Below are positions 9,104 through 17,691 of a DNA stretch of 64,000 bases, one piece after another. The notes under the pieces are model-generated. The model was given only the letters and a program-made list of their open reading frames with translations, did no database searches and was not told the origin of the DNA. Both the position numbers and the translations under genes were made by a program. Origin of the DNA: JACVRN01 sp963715565 (GTDB taxonomy: Bacteria; Acidobacteriota; Blastocatellia; Pyrinomonadales; Pyrinomonadaceae). The stretch lies in NCBI GenBank assembly GCA_963715565.1, contig OY970256.1, positions 2,356,001 through 2,420,000 on the forward strand. Direction: 5' to 3'. The first letter of the stretch is position 1. The number at the start of each line of letters is the position of its first letter.

Positions 9104-10609
9104 ATGGCTTACGAGATTCTGGTCGTGGGCGGCGGCATCGGTGGGCTGACTGCCGGTGCGCTGCTGGCGGCGCGCGGCGTACGCGTTTGTGTATTGGAGA
9201 AAGAGCCGCGCGGCGGCGGCTGCGCCGTGACCTTTAATCGCTTCGGCTACGAGTTTGAAGCGGGCGCTTCGCTCTACGCCTCATGGCAGCCGGGTGAGAT
9301 ACACGAGCGCGTCTTCGCAGAGCTTCCCGTCAACGCGCCTGAAGTACGCCGCGCACATCCCTCCTACGTCGTGCGCCTGCCCGACGGCACGGACGTTCCA
9401 CTCGTCGAAGATGAAACCGAGTTCGAAGAAATCTTACGCGCGAGCTTTCCAGAATGCGCAGCTCAGGCGGTCGGCTTTTATCGCGAAATCAAACCCATCG
9501 GCGAAGCCCTCACGCGCGTCGCAGGGCGCGTGCCGGACCTTCGCACAGCCTCTAATCTTCGACGCGCGATTGCCGTCGCACGCGAAGCGCGCGTCGCCCC
9601 TCGCGTCCTGCGCGCCATGCGTCACACGACTGAGCGTCATCTGGCGGGCGTCTCCGAACGCTTCCGTCGCTTCATAGACGTGCAGCTACAAATCTTCTCG
9701 CAGCGCTCAAGCGCAGAGACCGCGTATCTATACGCCACCGTCGCGCTCATGCTCCCGCGCCGTGGCATGTACGCTATCGGCGGCGGAGCATCAGCGCTTG
9801 CCGACCGCTTGACCGAAAGCATAAAAAAGAGCGGCGGCACTGTGAGGTTCAACGCGCCCGTCCTGCGTCTCTCTTATGACGCAGCGGGACGTGCGCGCGG
9901 CGTTGACCTCTTGAGCGGCGAAACCATCACTGCTTCACGCGCCGTCGTCAGTAACCTCACGATCTGGGACACCTATGGCAAGCTTGTCGGTTCCGTCCGC
10001 ACGCCTCCGCGTGTGCGCCAGCGCCTCAAAAATCTGAGCGGCTGGGGCGCGTATCTTCTCTATCTTGGATTAACCGAAGAGGCCGCGCGCCGCCTGCCCG
10101 CCGAGCACATACTCGCTCTCACGGACTGGCAGGCGGGCGAACCGTTTAACCCGGAAGAGTCGCAGTTTATGTTTGGTGTCGCGCCCGATTGGGATGCGCG
10201 TGCGCCCGCAGGCTATCGCGCCGTCACCGTTTCCACTTTCACGGAAGCGGAGCAGTGGTTCTCTTATCACGAGGACGAAGCGGAGCACGAAGCGCAGGAC
10301 CAGGCGATGCTGGAGCGTTGGTGGGAGCGCATACACCGCGCCATGCCTGAATTGGGCGCGGGGCTTGAAGTGATAGAGACGGCCACGCCGCGCTCCTTTT
10401 ATGATTACACGCGGCGCAGGCTTGGGATGGTCGGAGGCGTAGGGCAATCGCTGGACGTCTTCGGCTTGAACTCGCTCACGCACCGCACGGCGATTCCCAA
10501 TCTTTACATGGTCGGAGACACGACCTTTCCGGGTCAGGGCGTGGCCGCCGTCACGCAATCCGCTCTCATCGTCGCCAACGAAATCGCCCCGCCTCGCAAA
10601 CACTCTTAA
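9104..10609 (+). CDS. FAD-dependent phytoene desaturase / carotenoid isomerase-like oxidoreductase
   Basis: 501 residues. The N-terminus has the dinucleotide-binding motif VVGGGIGGLTAGALLAARG with VLEKE after it; the C-terminus has NLYMVGDTTFPGQGVAAVTQSA, the conserved FAD-contacting motif of the CrtI/CrtISO amine-oxidase superfamily. These enzymes desaturate or isomerise carotenoids, or act on related polyenes and retinols, at the membrane. No phytoene synthase or other carotenoid gene is in the window, so the exact reaction is open. Convergent with the FecR-domain gene downstream. Confidence 0.85.
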   Translation: MAYEILVVGGGIGGLTAGALLAARGVRVCVLEKEPRGGGCAVTFNRFGYEFEAGASLYASWQPGEIHERVFAELPVNAPEVRRAHPSYVVRLPDGTDVPLVEDETEFEEILRASFPECAAQAVGFYREIKPIGEALTRVAGRVPDLRTASNLRRAIAVAREARVAPRVLRAMRHTTERHLAGVSERFRRFIDVQLQIFSQRSSAETAYLYATVALMLPRRGMYAIGGGASALADRLTESIKKSGGTVRFNAPVLRLSYDAAGRARGVDLLSGETITASRAVVSNLTIWDTYGKLVGSVRTPPRVRQRLKNLSGWGAYLLYLGLTEEAARRLPAEHILALTDWQAGEPFNPEESQFMFGVAPDWDARAPAGYRAVTVSTFTEAEQWFSYHEDEAEHEAQDQAMLERWWERIHRAMPELGAGLEVIETATPRSFYDYTRRRLGMVGGVGQSLDVFGLNSLTHRTAIPNLYMVGDTTFPGQGVAAVTQSALIVANEIAPPRKHS

Positions 10610-10707
10610 TGTGCGAGACGGGGCGACTCCTTTTTCCCAACACCCGAACGGCTCGAATTATTTTCCACCTCAAGGCTTAAATTAATCGAGCCGGATTTTC
10701 ATGAGCC

Positions 10708-12033
10708 TCAATCGTTCGGCTCGCGCCCGCGCGGCGCGTCCACGTTCCTCTCCACGTTCGACGGCGGTGAAGGCGGAGGAGAGTAGGACGGTTGCGGCGG
10801 CGGAGACGGCGGAGGCGCGGATTGCGGCGGCGGTGAAGGCGGCGCAGATTCTCGCGGCGACTCGCGCGGAGTTTCACGCGGCGCGGGTTGCGACGAGGGC
10901 TCCGGCCTGTTGCTCACAGAACCGCCCGAATCCACTTCGCGGTTGCGCGTACGCTCGACCTGGCGCGGGCCTATGTCTTCCACCGGACGACCGGGCCTGC
11001 CGCTGCCGGGCGGTCGTTCCGGGCGTGGCCTAGGTGGACGCGGCGTGTCCGGCGGGTCCGTCGGCGCAGGATCACCGGGCGATGGCGGAGGCGTTGGATT
11101 GACCGGGCCTGCTACGGGAGCACCGGGTGTCGGCTGAGACGGCGGCGGCGTGTAGTTTCGCGGCGCGTTGCAACAGGCCATGCTGCCGTAGCCGAAGCCG
11201 TAAGGCGAAGACCAGCCGCCCGTAATCGTCGGCACAAACACATAACAGCCGCGACGGCTATCATAAACCCAGACGCCGTAGGTGCGGTTCGAGTTAGAGC
11301 GCATCCAGATGTCAGTCGAGTATTCGGAGAGGGCGGCGGCGAGCGTGCGATTGTCGTCACGCAAACGCCTGTTGGTAGAGGCAAGATATTCCGCTCGCTC
11401 GCGGCTCCACACGTCCAGCGAATCCTGTAGCTTCTTATCAATCTTCGCCACGTCCATACGCCCGCGACCGACAATCATCTTCTGCCCGCTCTTGACCACT
11501 TCATTGTTTGGGCCGACGAGCGCGCGGCCCTTGCGCACCAGAACTTCTGTCTCGCCCGTAGGCAGAACGTTGATGCGATAGACGCCCCTTTTGACGAGTT
11601 CGGCGCGGGTCTGCGGCGTCGTTATCTCCAGCCACAAAGCCGTATCATCCGTGCCGACCGCCTCTATGACAGCGCTTCCCTTTGTGAGCTTGATGCTCAG
11701 TCGTTCGAGCGCGGAACTCGTTAACTCGAACTCGGAATTTTCGGCGACCCTCAGGTACGAGCCGGGATTGAGCAGCACTTCTATGCGCCCGCCCGCGCCC
11801 GTCGCGACCACATCGCCGCTCTCCAGATTATCCTTATCCGTGAGCGCCTCCGCGGTTTGCGCCCCCTTGCGCGTGACCGTGACGTCGCCCGTAATGTAGT
11901 TAATTCCTCCCGCTTTGGCCGAGATGACATATCTATCTCTGGTCTGCGCCGCTGCGGCATTCGTCATACCGACGGCAGCGAAGCACATGGCGAGGGCAAG
12001 AAAGCTGTAGAGAGAGAGGTGCATTCTTTTCAT
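10708..12033 (-). CDS. Secreted FecR-domain protein with Pro-rich C-terminus
   Basis: 441 residues: Sec signal peptide ending near NAAAAQT, then a FecR-like beta domain (~residues 40-190; AGGINYITGDVTVTRKG, GDVVATGAGGRIEVLL), a middle region and a long Pro/Ser/Arg-rich, probably disordered tail. The FecR domain is widespread in secreted Acidobacteria proteins without any iron-sensing role. AGGAGTCCAACC before the ATG supports the start. No neighbour suggests a pathway. Confidence 0.8.
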   Translation of the reverse strand: MKRMHLSLYSFLALAMCFAAVGMTNAAAAQTRDRYVISAKAGGINYITGDVTVTRKGAQTAEALTDKDNLESGDVVATGAGGRIEVLLNPGSYLRVAENSEFELTSSALERLSIKLTKGSAVIEAVGTDDTALWLEITTPQTRAELVKRGVYRINVLPTGETEVLVRKGRALVGPNNEVVKSGQKMIVGRGRMDVAKIDKKLQDSLDVWSRERAEYLASTNRRLRDDNRTLAAALSEYSTDIWMRSNSNRTYGVWVYDSRRGCYVFVPTITGGWSSPYGFGYGSMACCNAPRNYTPPPSQPTPGAPVAGPVNPTPPPSPGDPAPTDPPDTPRPPRPRPERPPGSGRPGRPVEDIGPRQVERTRNREVDSGGSVSNRPEPSSQPAPRETPRESPRESAPPSPPPQSAPPPSPPPQPSYSPPPSPPSNVERNVDAPRGREPND

Positions 12034-12182
12034 GGTTGGACTCCTATCTCTGCGGAACTATTTCAAAAATAGGGAGAGATGATTCCTACTTTGGCCAGCG
12101 AAGCGATTGTATAGCTATGCCATGCCGGGAGCAAGGGAATTTGAGACGGTGGCTTTGCCGGAGCACCGCCCGCAGATTTCTG

Positions 12183-12220
12183 TTGACGCAAAAATTGTAT
12201 GGTGTATAGTAACACTATAC
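12183..12220 (+). promoter_or_regulatory. Promoter with GntR operator over the -10
   Basis: TTGACG (12183-12188), 16-bp spacer, TATAGT (12205-12210). The -10 lies inside a perfect palindrome, GTATAGT-AAC-ACTATAC (12204-12220). Its place 28 bp before a YtrA-type GntR gene suggests autorepression. Confidence 0.7.
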
Positions 12221-12247
12221 AATTTACGGACGGCGTGAGATTGACCG

Positions 12248-12634
12248 ATGTTTGTAGTCGTTGATGAAAATGACAGGCGTCCGATTTACCAGCAGGTGGC
12301 GGACGGCATCAAGTCGCTGATTGCGACGGGCGAGCTTAAAGAGGGCGCGCAGTTGCCGCCCGTGCGCCAGTTGGCCTCGGATTTAGGCGTCAACCTGAAC
12401 ACGATTGCGACCGCTTACAGGGAGCTACAGGCAGAGGGGTTAATCAGCGTGCGGCACGGCTCGGGCGCGGTCGTGGCTTCGCGCAGGGCCACGGAAAAGA
12501 GCGAGGACGAACTGCGCAAGCCTTTACGCACGGCGCTGACGCAGTTGGTGCTGGCCGGATTGCCGCGCGCAGAGATTATGAACATCGTGGCCGAGGAGGT
12601 GCGCGCCCTGATGCGCCGCACAAAGCGAGGATAA
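12248..12634 (+). CDS. GntR-family regulator, YtrA subfamily
   Basis: 128 residues. Winged helix-turn-helix in the first ~75 residues (RPIYQQVADGIKSLIATGEL, LPPVRQLASDLGVNLNTIA), then only a short helical dimerisation tail, as in the YtrA subfamily. Preceded by a palindromic operator overlapping its promoter. The membrane-protein gene starts 4 bp after its stop, so the two form an operon; YtrA-type regulators usually control adjacent membrane or transporter genes. Confidence 0.9.
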   Translation: MFVVVDENDRRPIYQQVADGIKSLIATGELKEGAQLPPVRQLASDLGVNLNTIATAYRELQAEGLISVRHGSGAVVASRRATEKSEDELRKPLRTALTQLVLAGLPRAEIMNIVAEEVRALMRRTKRG

Positions 12635-12638
12635 AAGG

Positions 12639-13733
12639 ATGCTGGCAACTATCTTGCTCTGGATGCTGTGGGATGCGCTCTTGCTGGCGAGCTTTTTCTG
12701 GCTGCCTGTGATGCGCGGCGAAGACGCTTTCTTCGGCGTGCGCGTGGACGCCGATTTTTATCGCGGCGAGGGTCGCAAGCTTGTGCGGCGCTACTGGTTC
12801 TGGCTCGCGATGCTTTTCGTAGAGATAGAAGCAATCGGCGTCCTCGTCTCCATCTACAGGGCCGAGCTGCCCTTTGCGCGCGCGGCTTCGATGCCGCTGC
12901 TCGTGCTGCCCGCGATTATTCTCTACATAGTCTTTTACAGAGAGGTCAAGCCGTTTGCCGCCAGCGACACAGGGCAGCGTTTCGCCTCCGCGCTCCGGCG
13001 TCGTCATTTGAGCGAGTACACGAACATTTATCTGGAAGCGGCGGTCGCTCTGCTGACGGTCTTGCCGTCGCTCTTTTTAATCTACTACTACCCGCGATTG
13101 CCCGAACGAATTCCAGTTCACTGGGACTGGCGCGGGCGGCCAGATTCGTGGGCGCGCAAGACGCCCGGTGCAGTCTTTTATCTTTCGACGCTGCTCATCT
13201 ACATGCAGGGACTCTTTCTGCTTATCAAGCACGGGCTCCTGAGCGTCAAGATGACTTTGCCTTCCGAGCAGACACAGGAATACTTAAACGGCAAGGAAGA
13301 TTTTCTTAACGTGACGATGAAGCTTCTGGACTGTGTGCGCGTGATGACGGCGCTGCTGTTGGGCGCGCTCCTCCTCAACATAGTCTTTAGCAGTGTGGAG
13401 CACTTGCGCTTTCTCACAGGGGTAGTCGCGGTCGTGGCTGCGCTGGACGGTTTTGTGCTCGCGGGAGTCTGCATCTTTTTTACATATCGTCTGTTTAAGA
13501 TTGACCGCAGACTGAAGCGCACGGTCGGGCGCGTTTATGTTCAGCGCGAACGCGACGCGCGCCACTGGTACGCGGGCGGGCTTTTCTACTACAACCCGGA
13601 CGACCCGGCGCTGTTTGTCGAAAAGATGGTCGGGTTCGGCTACACCTTCAACATGGCGAACCGCAGGGTCTACGTTTATCTGGCTTACATGCTCGTGCTC
13701 CCGCTCATCATTAGCTGGATGCTCAAGAGTTAA
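12639..13733 (+). CDS. DUF1648-type membrane protein
   Basis: 364 residues with about seven to eight hydrophobic helices. The DUF1648 signature is clear (PERIPVHWDWRGRPDSW, residues ~152-168). The C-terminus has YYNPDDPALFVEKMVGFGYT, a motif of DUF5808-like proteins, before a last TM helix. DUF1648 occurs in SdpI-like immunity/signal-transduction proteins. Operon partner of the upstream GntR gene. Its TAA is followed in the same frame by the truncated hydrolase reading frame. Confidence 0.82.
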   Translation: MLATILLWMLWDALLLASFFWLPVMRGEDAFFGVRVDADFYRGEGRKLVRRYWFWLAMLFVEIEAIGVLVSIYRAELPFARAASMPLLVLPAIILYIVFYREVKPFAASDTGQRFASALRRRHLSEYTNIYLEAAVALLTVLPSLFLIYYYPRLPERIPVHWDWRGRPDSWARKTPGAVFYLSTLLIYMQGLFLLIKHGLLSVKMTLPSEQTQEYLNGKEDFLNVTMKLLDCVRVMTALLLGALLLNIVFSSVEHLRFLTGVVAVVAALDGFVLAGVCIFFTYRLFKIDRRLKRTVGRVYVQRERDARHWYAGGLFYYNPDDPALFVEKMVGFGYTFNMANRRVYVYLAYMLVLPLIISWMLKS

Positions 13734-13865
13734 TCACCCGAGGGACTACGGCCCGAAGGCGCTCCCTTCACAGCCGAAGAGGTCAGGATTCCCGCCAAAG
13801 GCTTCACGCTCGCTGGAACTCTTCTCGTACCTAAAACGGGCAAGCGTCCCTTTCCGGCGGTCGTC

Positions 13866-14702
13866 ATGAGCACGGGCTCAGGGCAGCAGATGCGTGACAG
13901 CCAATTGCCGGGACTTGAGAAGTACAGGCCGTTTCGCCAGATTGCGGAATACCTGGCGAGCCGTGGCATAGCCGTCCTGCGTGCGGATGATAGAGGCGTC
14001 GGCGATTCCGGCGGACTGAACACGCTCTCGACGGCCACGACTTTCGATTTCGCGGACGACGTGCGCGCACAAATCGCATACCTGCGCACGCGCAGGGAGA
14101 TTCACCCAAGACGCATAGTCATCATAGGCCACAGCGAAGGCGGCTTGATTGCGCCGATGGTCGCCGCCACGGACAAAGATATCGCGGCCATAGTGGTCAT
14201 GGCCGGAACAGCGCTACGCGGTGAAGACATCCTGCGCTTTCAACTTAATTATGATTACGAGAACAACGCGAAGCTTTCCACGGAGGAAAAAGCAAAGGGC
14301 CGCGCCGAGACGGAAAGCTTCCTCCGCGCGATACGCGAGAACGGCGACGTCTCAAAATTTCCTCTTCCCCTGCGCGGGCTCAGCTCGCCGTGGGGTCGCG
14401 CCTTCCTTACCTATGACCCGTTGCCCACGATGCGCAAGGTCTCGCAGCCCGTACTGATTTTACAGGGCGAGGTTGACCAGCAGGTGACTATGGAGCAGGC
14501 GCGTATGCTTGAGCGCGCGGCACGCGAAGCGGGAAACCGCGACGTCACAACGCGCATTTTCCCGCGCTTCAATCACCTCTTCCTTCCCGCGACATCGGGC
14601 GCAGAACGCGAATATACAAAACTTGAGACCTACAGCTTGAGCGAGGATTTTCTCAAGACCATAGCCGATTGGCTGCGCGTGAAGCTCAAGGCGTGGAAAT
14701 AA
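13866..14702 (+). CDS. 5'-truncated alpha/beta hydrolase
   Basis: Peptidase S9/dienelactone-type alpha/beta hydrolase with the nucleophile motif GHSEGG, the acid region LQGEVDQQ and the His in FNHLF. The family-like sequence starts upstream of the first ATG: from 13734 the same frame reads EEVRIPAKGFTLAGTLLVPK and FPAVVMSTGSG, the first strands and oxyanion region. There is no ATG, GTG, TTG or CTG between the previous gene's TAA (13731-13733) and 13866. Translation from 13866 would drop the first strands. It is probably a 5'-truncated gene; readthrough of the upstream TAA, which is in frame, is the alternative. Confidence 0.7.
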   Translation: MSTGSGQQMRDSQLPGLEKYRPFRQIAEYLASRGIAVLRADDRGVGDSGGLNTLSTATTFDFADDVRAQIAYLRTRREIHPRRIVIIGHSEGGLIAPMVAATDKDIAAIVVMAGTALRGEDILRFQLNYDYENNAKLSTEEKAKGRAETESFLRAIRENGDVSKFPLPLRGLSSPWGRAFLTYDPLPTMRKVSQPVLILQGEVDQQVTMEQARMLERAAREAGNRDVTTRIFPRFNHLFLPATSGAEREYTKLETYSLSEDFLKTIADWLRVKLKAWK

Positions 14703-14763
14703 TTTTTAAGGTAGGAGAATTTTTTGGACGTGTCAGTTCGACATCGGACGTTATGACGCTCCG

Positions 14764-14951
14764 AAGCCCCTGCAAGGGGCGTTATATCAGTAGCCCACGG
14801 CGTTAGCCGTGGGAATAGGCCGCATAAATGATAGAGCCCCGTCAGGGGCGACATCGATGTCGCCCCTGACGGGGCTTCATTAAAACTTGGGCCGCCATTG
14901 TCCCAGCACTAACGTGCTGGGCTACTGCTATGTCGCCCCTCGCGGGGCTCT
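14764..14951. repeat. Composite REP-like palindrome R2
   Basis: Nested blocks GAAGCCCCTGCAAGGGGC, CCCACGGCGTTAGCCGTGGG and GAGCCCCGTCAGGGGCGACA with mirrored inverted copies; the outer right block has diverged to CCAGCACTAACGTGCTGG. Same subtype as R4. It fills most of the gap between the hydrolase and the lipoprotein gene. Confidence 0.85.
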
Positions 14952-14991
14952 CGAATACGCTTGCTTATCTCGAACTATAGTTAACTAACAA

Positions 14992-16326
14992 TCAACGTCG
15001 CGCCAGCTCAAGCGCGGATGTGGCATCCGTTTCCGCGCCGCGCACGATGACGACCGCGTCGCCTTCCCTGCGCACGATGACGACGCGACCGGCTTCGCGC
15101 CAGATGGTTTGTGAGACATCGCCTTGAATAATTTCGCCGCCACTTTGCGCGCCCGCGCGTCGCTTCTGCATCTCGTTATAGGCGCGGAAAAATTCTTCCG
15201 CGTCCACAGTCTTATCCCACACAGTCTTCCAGACAAAGAGGGCTTGCTTGTCCGAGCCGCGCTCGAACAGGTAAGCGCGGTCGCCGCCCCAACCGGCGGC
15301 TGCGCGTATGGCATCACGCTCGGCGACACCCGCCATTAAAATTCCGCGCACACCTATTTCACCTATGGGTGTGGAGGCTGTGACCTGCCAGCCCGCAAAC
15401 TTTGCTTCGTCCAAAAACACTTCGCGCGGCGCTTCCGCTTGAAAATATTTTTCGGGATGAAGAACCTGCTCGCTCGACAGGGGCGGGCGTGCAAAGAGAG
15501 CGTCAACCGAGCGGCTTCCATTTTTACGTCGCACTTCCTCTACAAAACGCGCGCCGTCGCGATAGCGAAATGAAAACGTCTCTATGAGGAGCGGTGGAAA
15601 GAGCGCGCCGACTTCCTTGCGGTATGCCTGAAAACGCTCGCGCTCCTGCTTTGATATGTCTTCGAGGCTTTTACGCCCGTAAGCCTCTCCCTCTTCTTCG
15701 CGACGCTGGACGTTCATCGCGTCGCCTTCAATCAAAGCAAAGAGCGCCTCCGTCCTGTCAAGATCATATGGCTTGACGACGAGCATTTTCATCAAGTCGA
15801 AATGCTGGTCCTGTAAGGCGTGCGTAAACTCGTGCGTGAGTAGATGCCGGTCCGGCGTCCTGTCCACGAGCAGGATTTGTTTATCCAGCGGCGAATAGGT
15901 CGCGCCCGCAGAGACGGCTATAAAGCTTCCGGCGAGCGCCGCTAAATCTATGCCTTCCGGAAGCACGCCGCCCGCAGCGGCGAGACGGCCCAGTGCGCGC
16001 ATCTCCTCGCCGCCCAGAATCTGCGCCATCTCCATCGTGCGCTTGCCATACTCCCAACCCGAAAGCTCCGTCATCCCGACTTCGCCTGTAAAGGCAAGGC
16101 CGCGCAATTCCGCAGCTTCACGCATGGCGCGCTCGCGCATCGAGCGCAGCTCCGGCGACAGCGGGCGCACAGGCAGAGGCGGCAGAGAACGCGCCACCGG
16201 CACGGCGGTCGCAGGCCCCACGTTTGTTCTGGCCGAACGCTTGTCGCTGCACGCCACAGAAGCCGTCAACAGCGAGATGATAACGATAAATAAAAGTAGG
16301 ATTTTAACCTTACCCGTTGCACGCAT
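14992..16326 (-). CDS. Putative zinc metallopeptidase lipoprotein
   Basis: About 444 residues. Hydrophobic N-terminus ending in a lipobox (TASVAC), so a lipid-anchored envelope protein. The middle has LLTHEFTHALQDQHFDL, an HExxH zinc motif followed by the ALQDQ seen in a family of uncharacterised bacterial metallopeptidase-like proteins; no third ligand could be assigned with certainty. The ATG giving MRATGKVK is preferred because it puts the signal at the N-terminus; longer in-frame starts to 16404 exist. It borders the cassette array. Substrate unknown. Confidence 0.7.
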   Translation of the reverse strand: MRATGKVKILLLFIVIISLLTASVACSDKRSARTNVGPATAVPVARSLPPLPVRPLSPELRSMRERAMREAAELRGLAFTGEVGMTELSGWEYGKRTMEMAQILGGEEMRALGRLAAAGGVLPEGIDLAALAGSFIAVSAGATYSPLDKQILLVDRTPDRHLLTHEFTHALQDQHFDLMKMLVVKPYDLDRTEALFALIEGDAMNVQRREEEGEAYGRKSLEDISKQERERFQAYRKEVGALFPPLLIETFSFRYRDGARFVEEVRRKNGSRSVDALFARPPLSSEQVLHPEKYFQAEAPREVFLDEAKFAGWQVTASTPIGEIGVRGILMAGVAERDAIRAAAGWGGDRAYLFERGSDKQALFVWKTVWDKTVDAEEFFRAYNEMQKRRAGAQSGGEIIQGDVSQTIWREAGRVVIVRREGDAVVIVRGAETDATSALELARR

Positions 16327-16543
16327 AGCGGAGTTTAGACGCAGAAAAAGGGTCATGGGATGTAAGCTTATAAAGTCAGGCGGGCAAAGAGCAATGCGCG
16401 TCAATCTTATCAGGGCATCAATATAGCTGACTCACATGGAACGTCATTTACTACCTGAAAAGTAGACCGGAATCAGTGCCGCTTTAGTTAACCACCAAAA
16501 CAGAAGGGTTCGTTTGTAGAATTATTCTATGCCCGAATGAGTA

Positions 16544-16572
16544 TTGAGTTTTGATGTGAATAGGGGTAAAAG
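16544..16572 (+). promoter_or_regulatory. Possible promoter reading into the cassette array
   Basis: TTGAGT (16544-16549), 17-bp spacer, TAAAAG (16567-16572), about 80 bp before the first cassette boundary. It would sit where an integron Pc promoter is expected. The hexamers are weak matches and this is position-based inference. Confidence 0.3.
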
Positions 16573-16643
16573 CTGCCCGGAGGAGGAATTAAACGCCACT
16601 AGGGGTCACAGTCGCCCCCAGTCGAAAAATATCGCTAATGGTG

Positions 16644-16661
16644 GCCTAATGATAGTTAGGT
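16644..16661 (+). other. attI-like or collapsed attC site at 5' edge of array
   Basis: GCCTAAT (16644-16650) and GTTAGGT (16655-16661) are only four bases apart. GTTAGGT fits the GTTRRRY integron core site and marks the 5' boundary of the first cassette. CCTAA/TTAGG are perfectly complementary. It could be the simple half of an attI, or an attC that lost its centre. Confidence 0.5.
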
Positions 16662-16688
16662 GCTTAGTGTGAACATAGTGGAGGCATT

Positions 16689-16847
16689 ATGACAAAGGCA
16701 AGAATCGGGCTACTCTGGTTTGTCGCTGCTATATTGTTCTTCCTCGCTGCGATGCTGAGGGTGGAAGCTAAGGCCGTCTATATAGCTCTGGGTGTTGTTT
16801 TCCTCATCCTCGGCATCAACTCTCATAGGAAAAAGGGTGAAAAGTGA
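16689..16847 (+). CDS. Cassette 1: small two-helix membrane protein
   Basis: 52 residues, too short for usual gene-length cut-offs. Strong site GGAGG five bases before the ATG. Two hydrophobic helices (GLLWFVAAILFFLAAML and VYIALGVVFLILGI) with a short loop and a basic tail ending HRKKGEK. It is the only reading frame fitting between the first core site and attC1, the usual one-gene-per-cassette layout. Family not recognised; small membrane proteins are common integron cargo. Confidence 0.7.
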   Translation: MTKARIGLLWFVAAILFFLAAMLRVEAKAVYIALGVVFLILGINSHRKKGEK

Positions 16848-16871
16848 GGGCTGTCTTTTGTCAACTAAGCC

Positions 16872-16978
16872 GCGCCTAACAACTCATTCAACCGGAGCGC
16901 GAACAGTGTTGCTTTCATGTGCGAGACTTGGCTCTATCGGCGTTGATTCCGCGCCCGGTTAATTCGAGCGTTAGGCGC
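16872..16978 (+). other. attC1
   Basis: GCGCCTAAC (16872-16880) pairs perfectly with GTTAGGCGC (16970-16978). Inner TTCAACCGG pairs with CCGGTTAA, leaving one extra C unpaired. Cassette crossover between G16970 and T16971. Confidence 0.93.
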
Positions 16979-17102
16979 ATCATTGCTGACCATTGCTAAG
17001 GCTAAAATCGCACAATGGCAACAGGGTTAGTTGATATCTCTTCCGGTATGAACGATGATGTAAATCGTCAAAGGCTTTTTCAATCTTAGGAGGATGAACG
17101 TT

Positions 17103-17327
17103 ATGTCTATCGCACGCATTACAGAAATCAGCTCTACCTCAAAGAAGAGCTTTGAGGACGCAATTCAAAGCGCCGTAACTCGCGCGACTCAAACCCTGCG
17201 CAATGTACGTAGCGCATGGGTCAAAGAACAACAGATTCAAATCGAGGACGGTAAAATCGCCGAATATCAAGTTAATTTAATGATCACTTTCGTCCTGGAC
17301 GATGCCGATCAAGCGGATGTAGCGTAA
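17103..17327 (+). CDS. Cassette 2: dodecin
   Basis: 74-residue dodecin, a small dodecameric flavin-binding storage/buffer protein of the cytoplasm. The sequence fits the family throughout: ARITEISSTSKKSFEDAIQ, ATQTLRNVRSAWVKEQ (with the Trp that stacks on flavin) and a final beta strand VNLMITFVLDD. AGGAGG sits nine bases before this ATG; the ATG at 17094 directly abuts it and is unlikely. Followed by a strong hairpin inside the same cassette. An unusual but plausible stress-type cassette cargo. Confidence 0.92.
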   Translation: MSIARITEISSTSKKSFEDAIQSAVTRATQTLRNVRSAWVKEQQIQIEDGKIAEYQVNLMITFVLDDADQADVA

Positions 17328-17431
17328 GCCGTACCTGACTCATAAGAATGGCCTTCCCGCAAGACCTCTGTTTGTAAGAGCAATCAAAGGGTCTAGAGTC
17401 TCAGGTGTTGGAGGTTCAGGTCTAATAGCTT

Positions 17432-17473
17432 CGATAGGAAATAGCCAGCATCAGGGCTGGCTATTTCCTATCG
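17432..17473 (+). terminator. Perfect 18-bp stem-loop after dodecin
   Basis: CGATAGGAAATAGCCAGC, loop ATCAGG, GCTGGCTATTTCCTATCG. No T-run follows, so it is either a weak terminator or an mRNA 3' stabiliser carried by the cassette. Confidence 0.6.
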
Positions 17474-17490
17474 TGGGGCATTTGTCGGAA

Positions 17491-17597
17491 GCGCCTAACA
17501 ACTCATTCAACCGGTGCGCGAATAGAGATGTTTTCATTTGCTAGACTTGAATCAATCGGCGTTGAATGCGCGCCCGGTTAATTCGGGCGTTAGGCCG
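17491..17597 (+). other. attC2
   Basis: GCCTAAC (17493-17499) with GTTAGGC (17589-17595); inner TTCAACCGG / CCGGTTAA as in attC1, with one unpaired C. Variable centre. Confidence 0.93.
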
Positions 17598-17691
17598 CAG
17601 CGCGCGGAGTGTGCAGCATGTTATCCTGTTATTGAACTATACCCGCTCTACAGTGGGGCAACGCTTGATGCAGTATACGATTGGAGCAACT

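Noticed and set aside
14992..16326. Checked as an integron integrase beside the array
   Set aside because: It encodes a lipoprotein with an HExxH motif, with no tyrosine-recombinase R...HxxR...Y pattern.
17566..17691. Longer start for the alcohol dehydrogenase
   Set aside because: The extra codons run through attC2; the ATG at 17692 has a ribosome-binding site and gives the usual family length.
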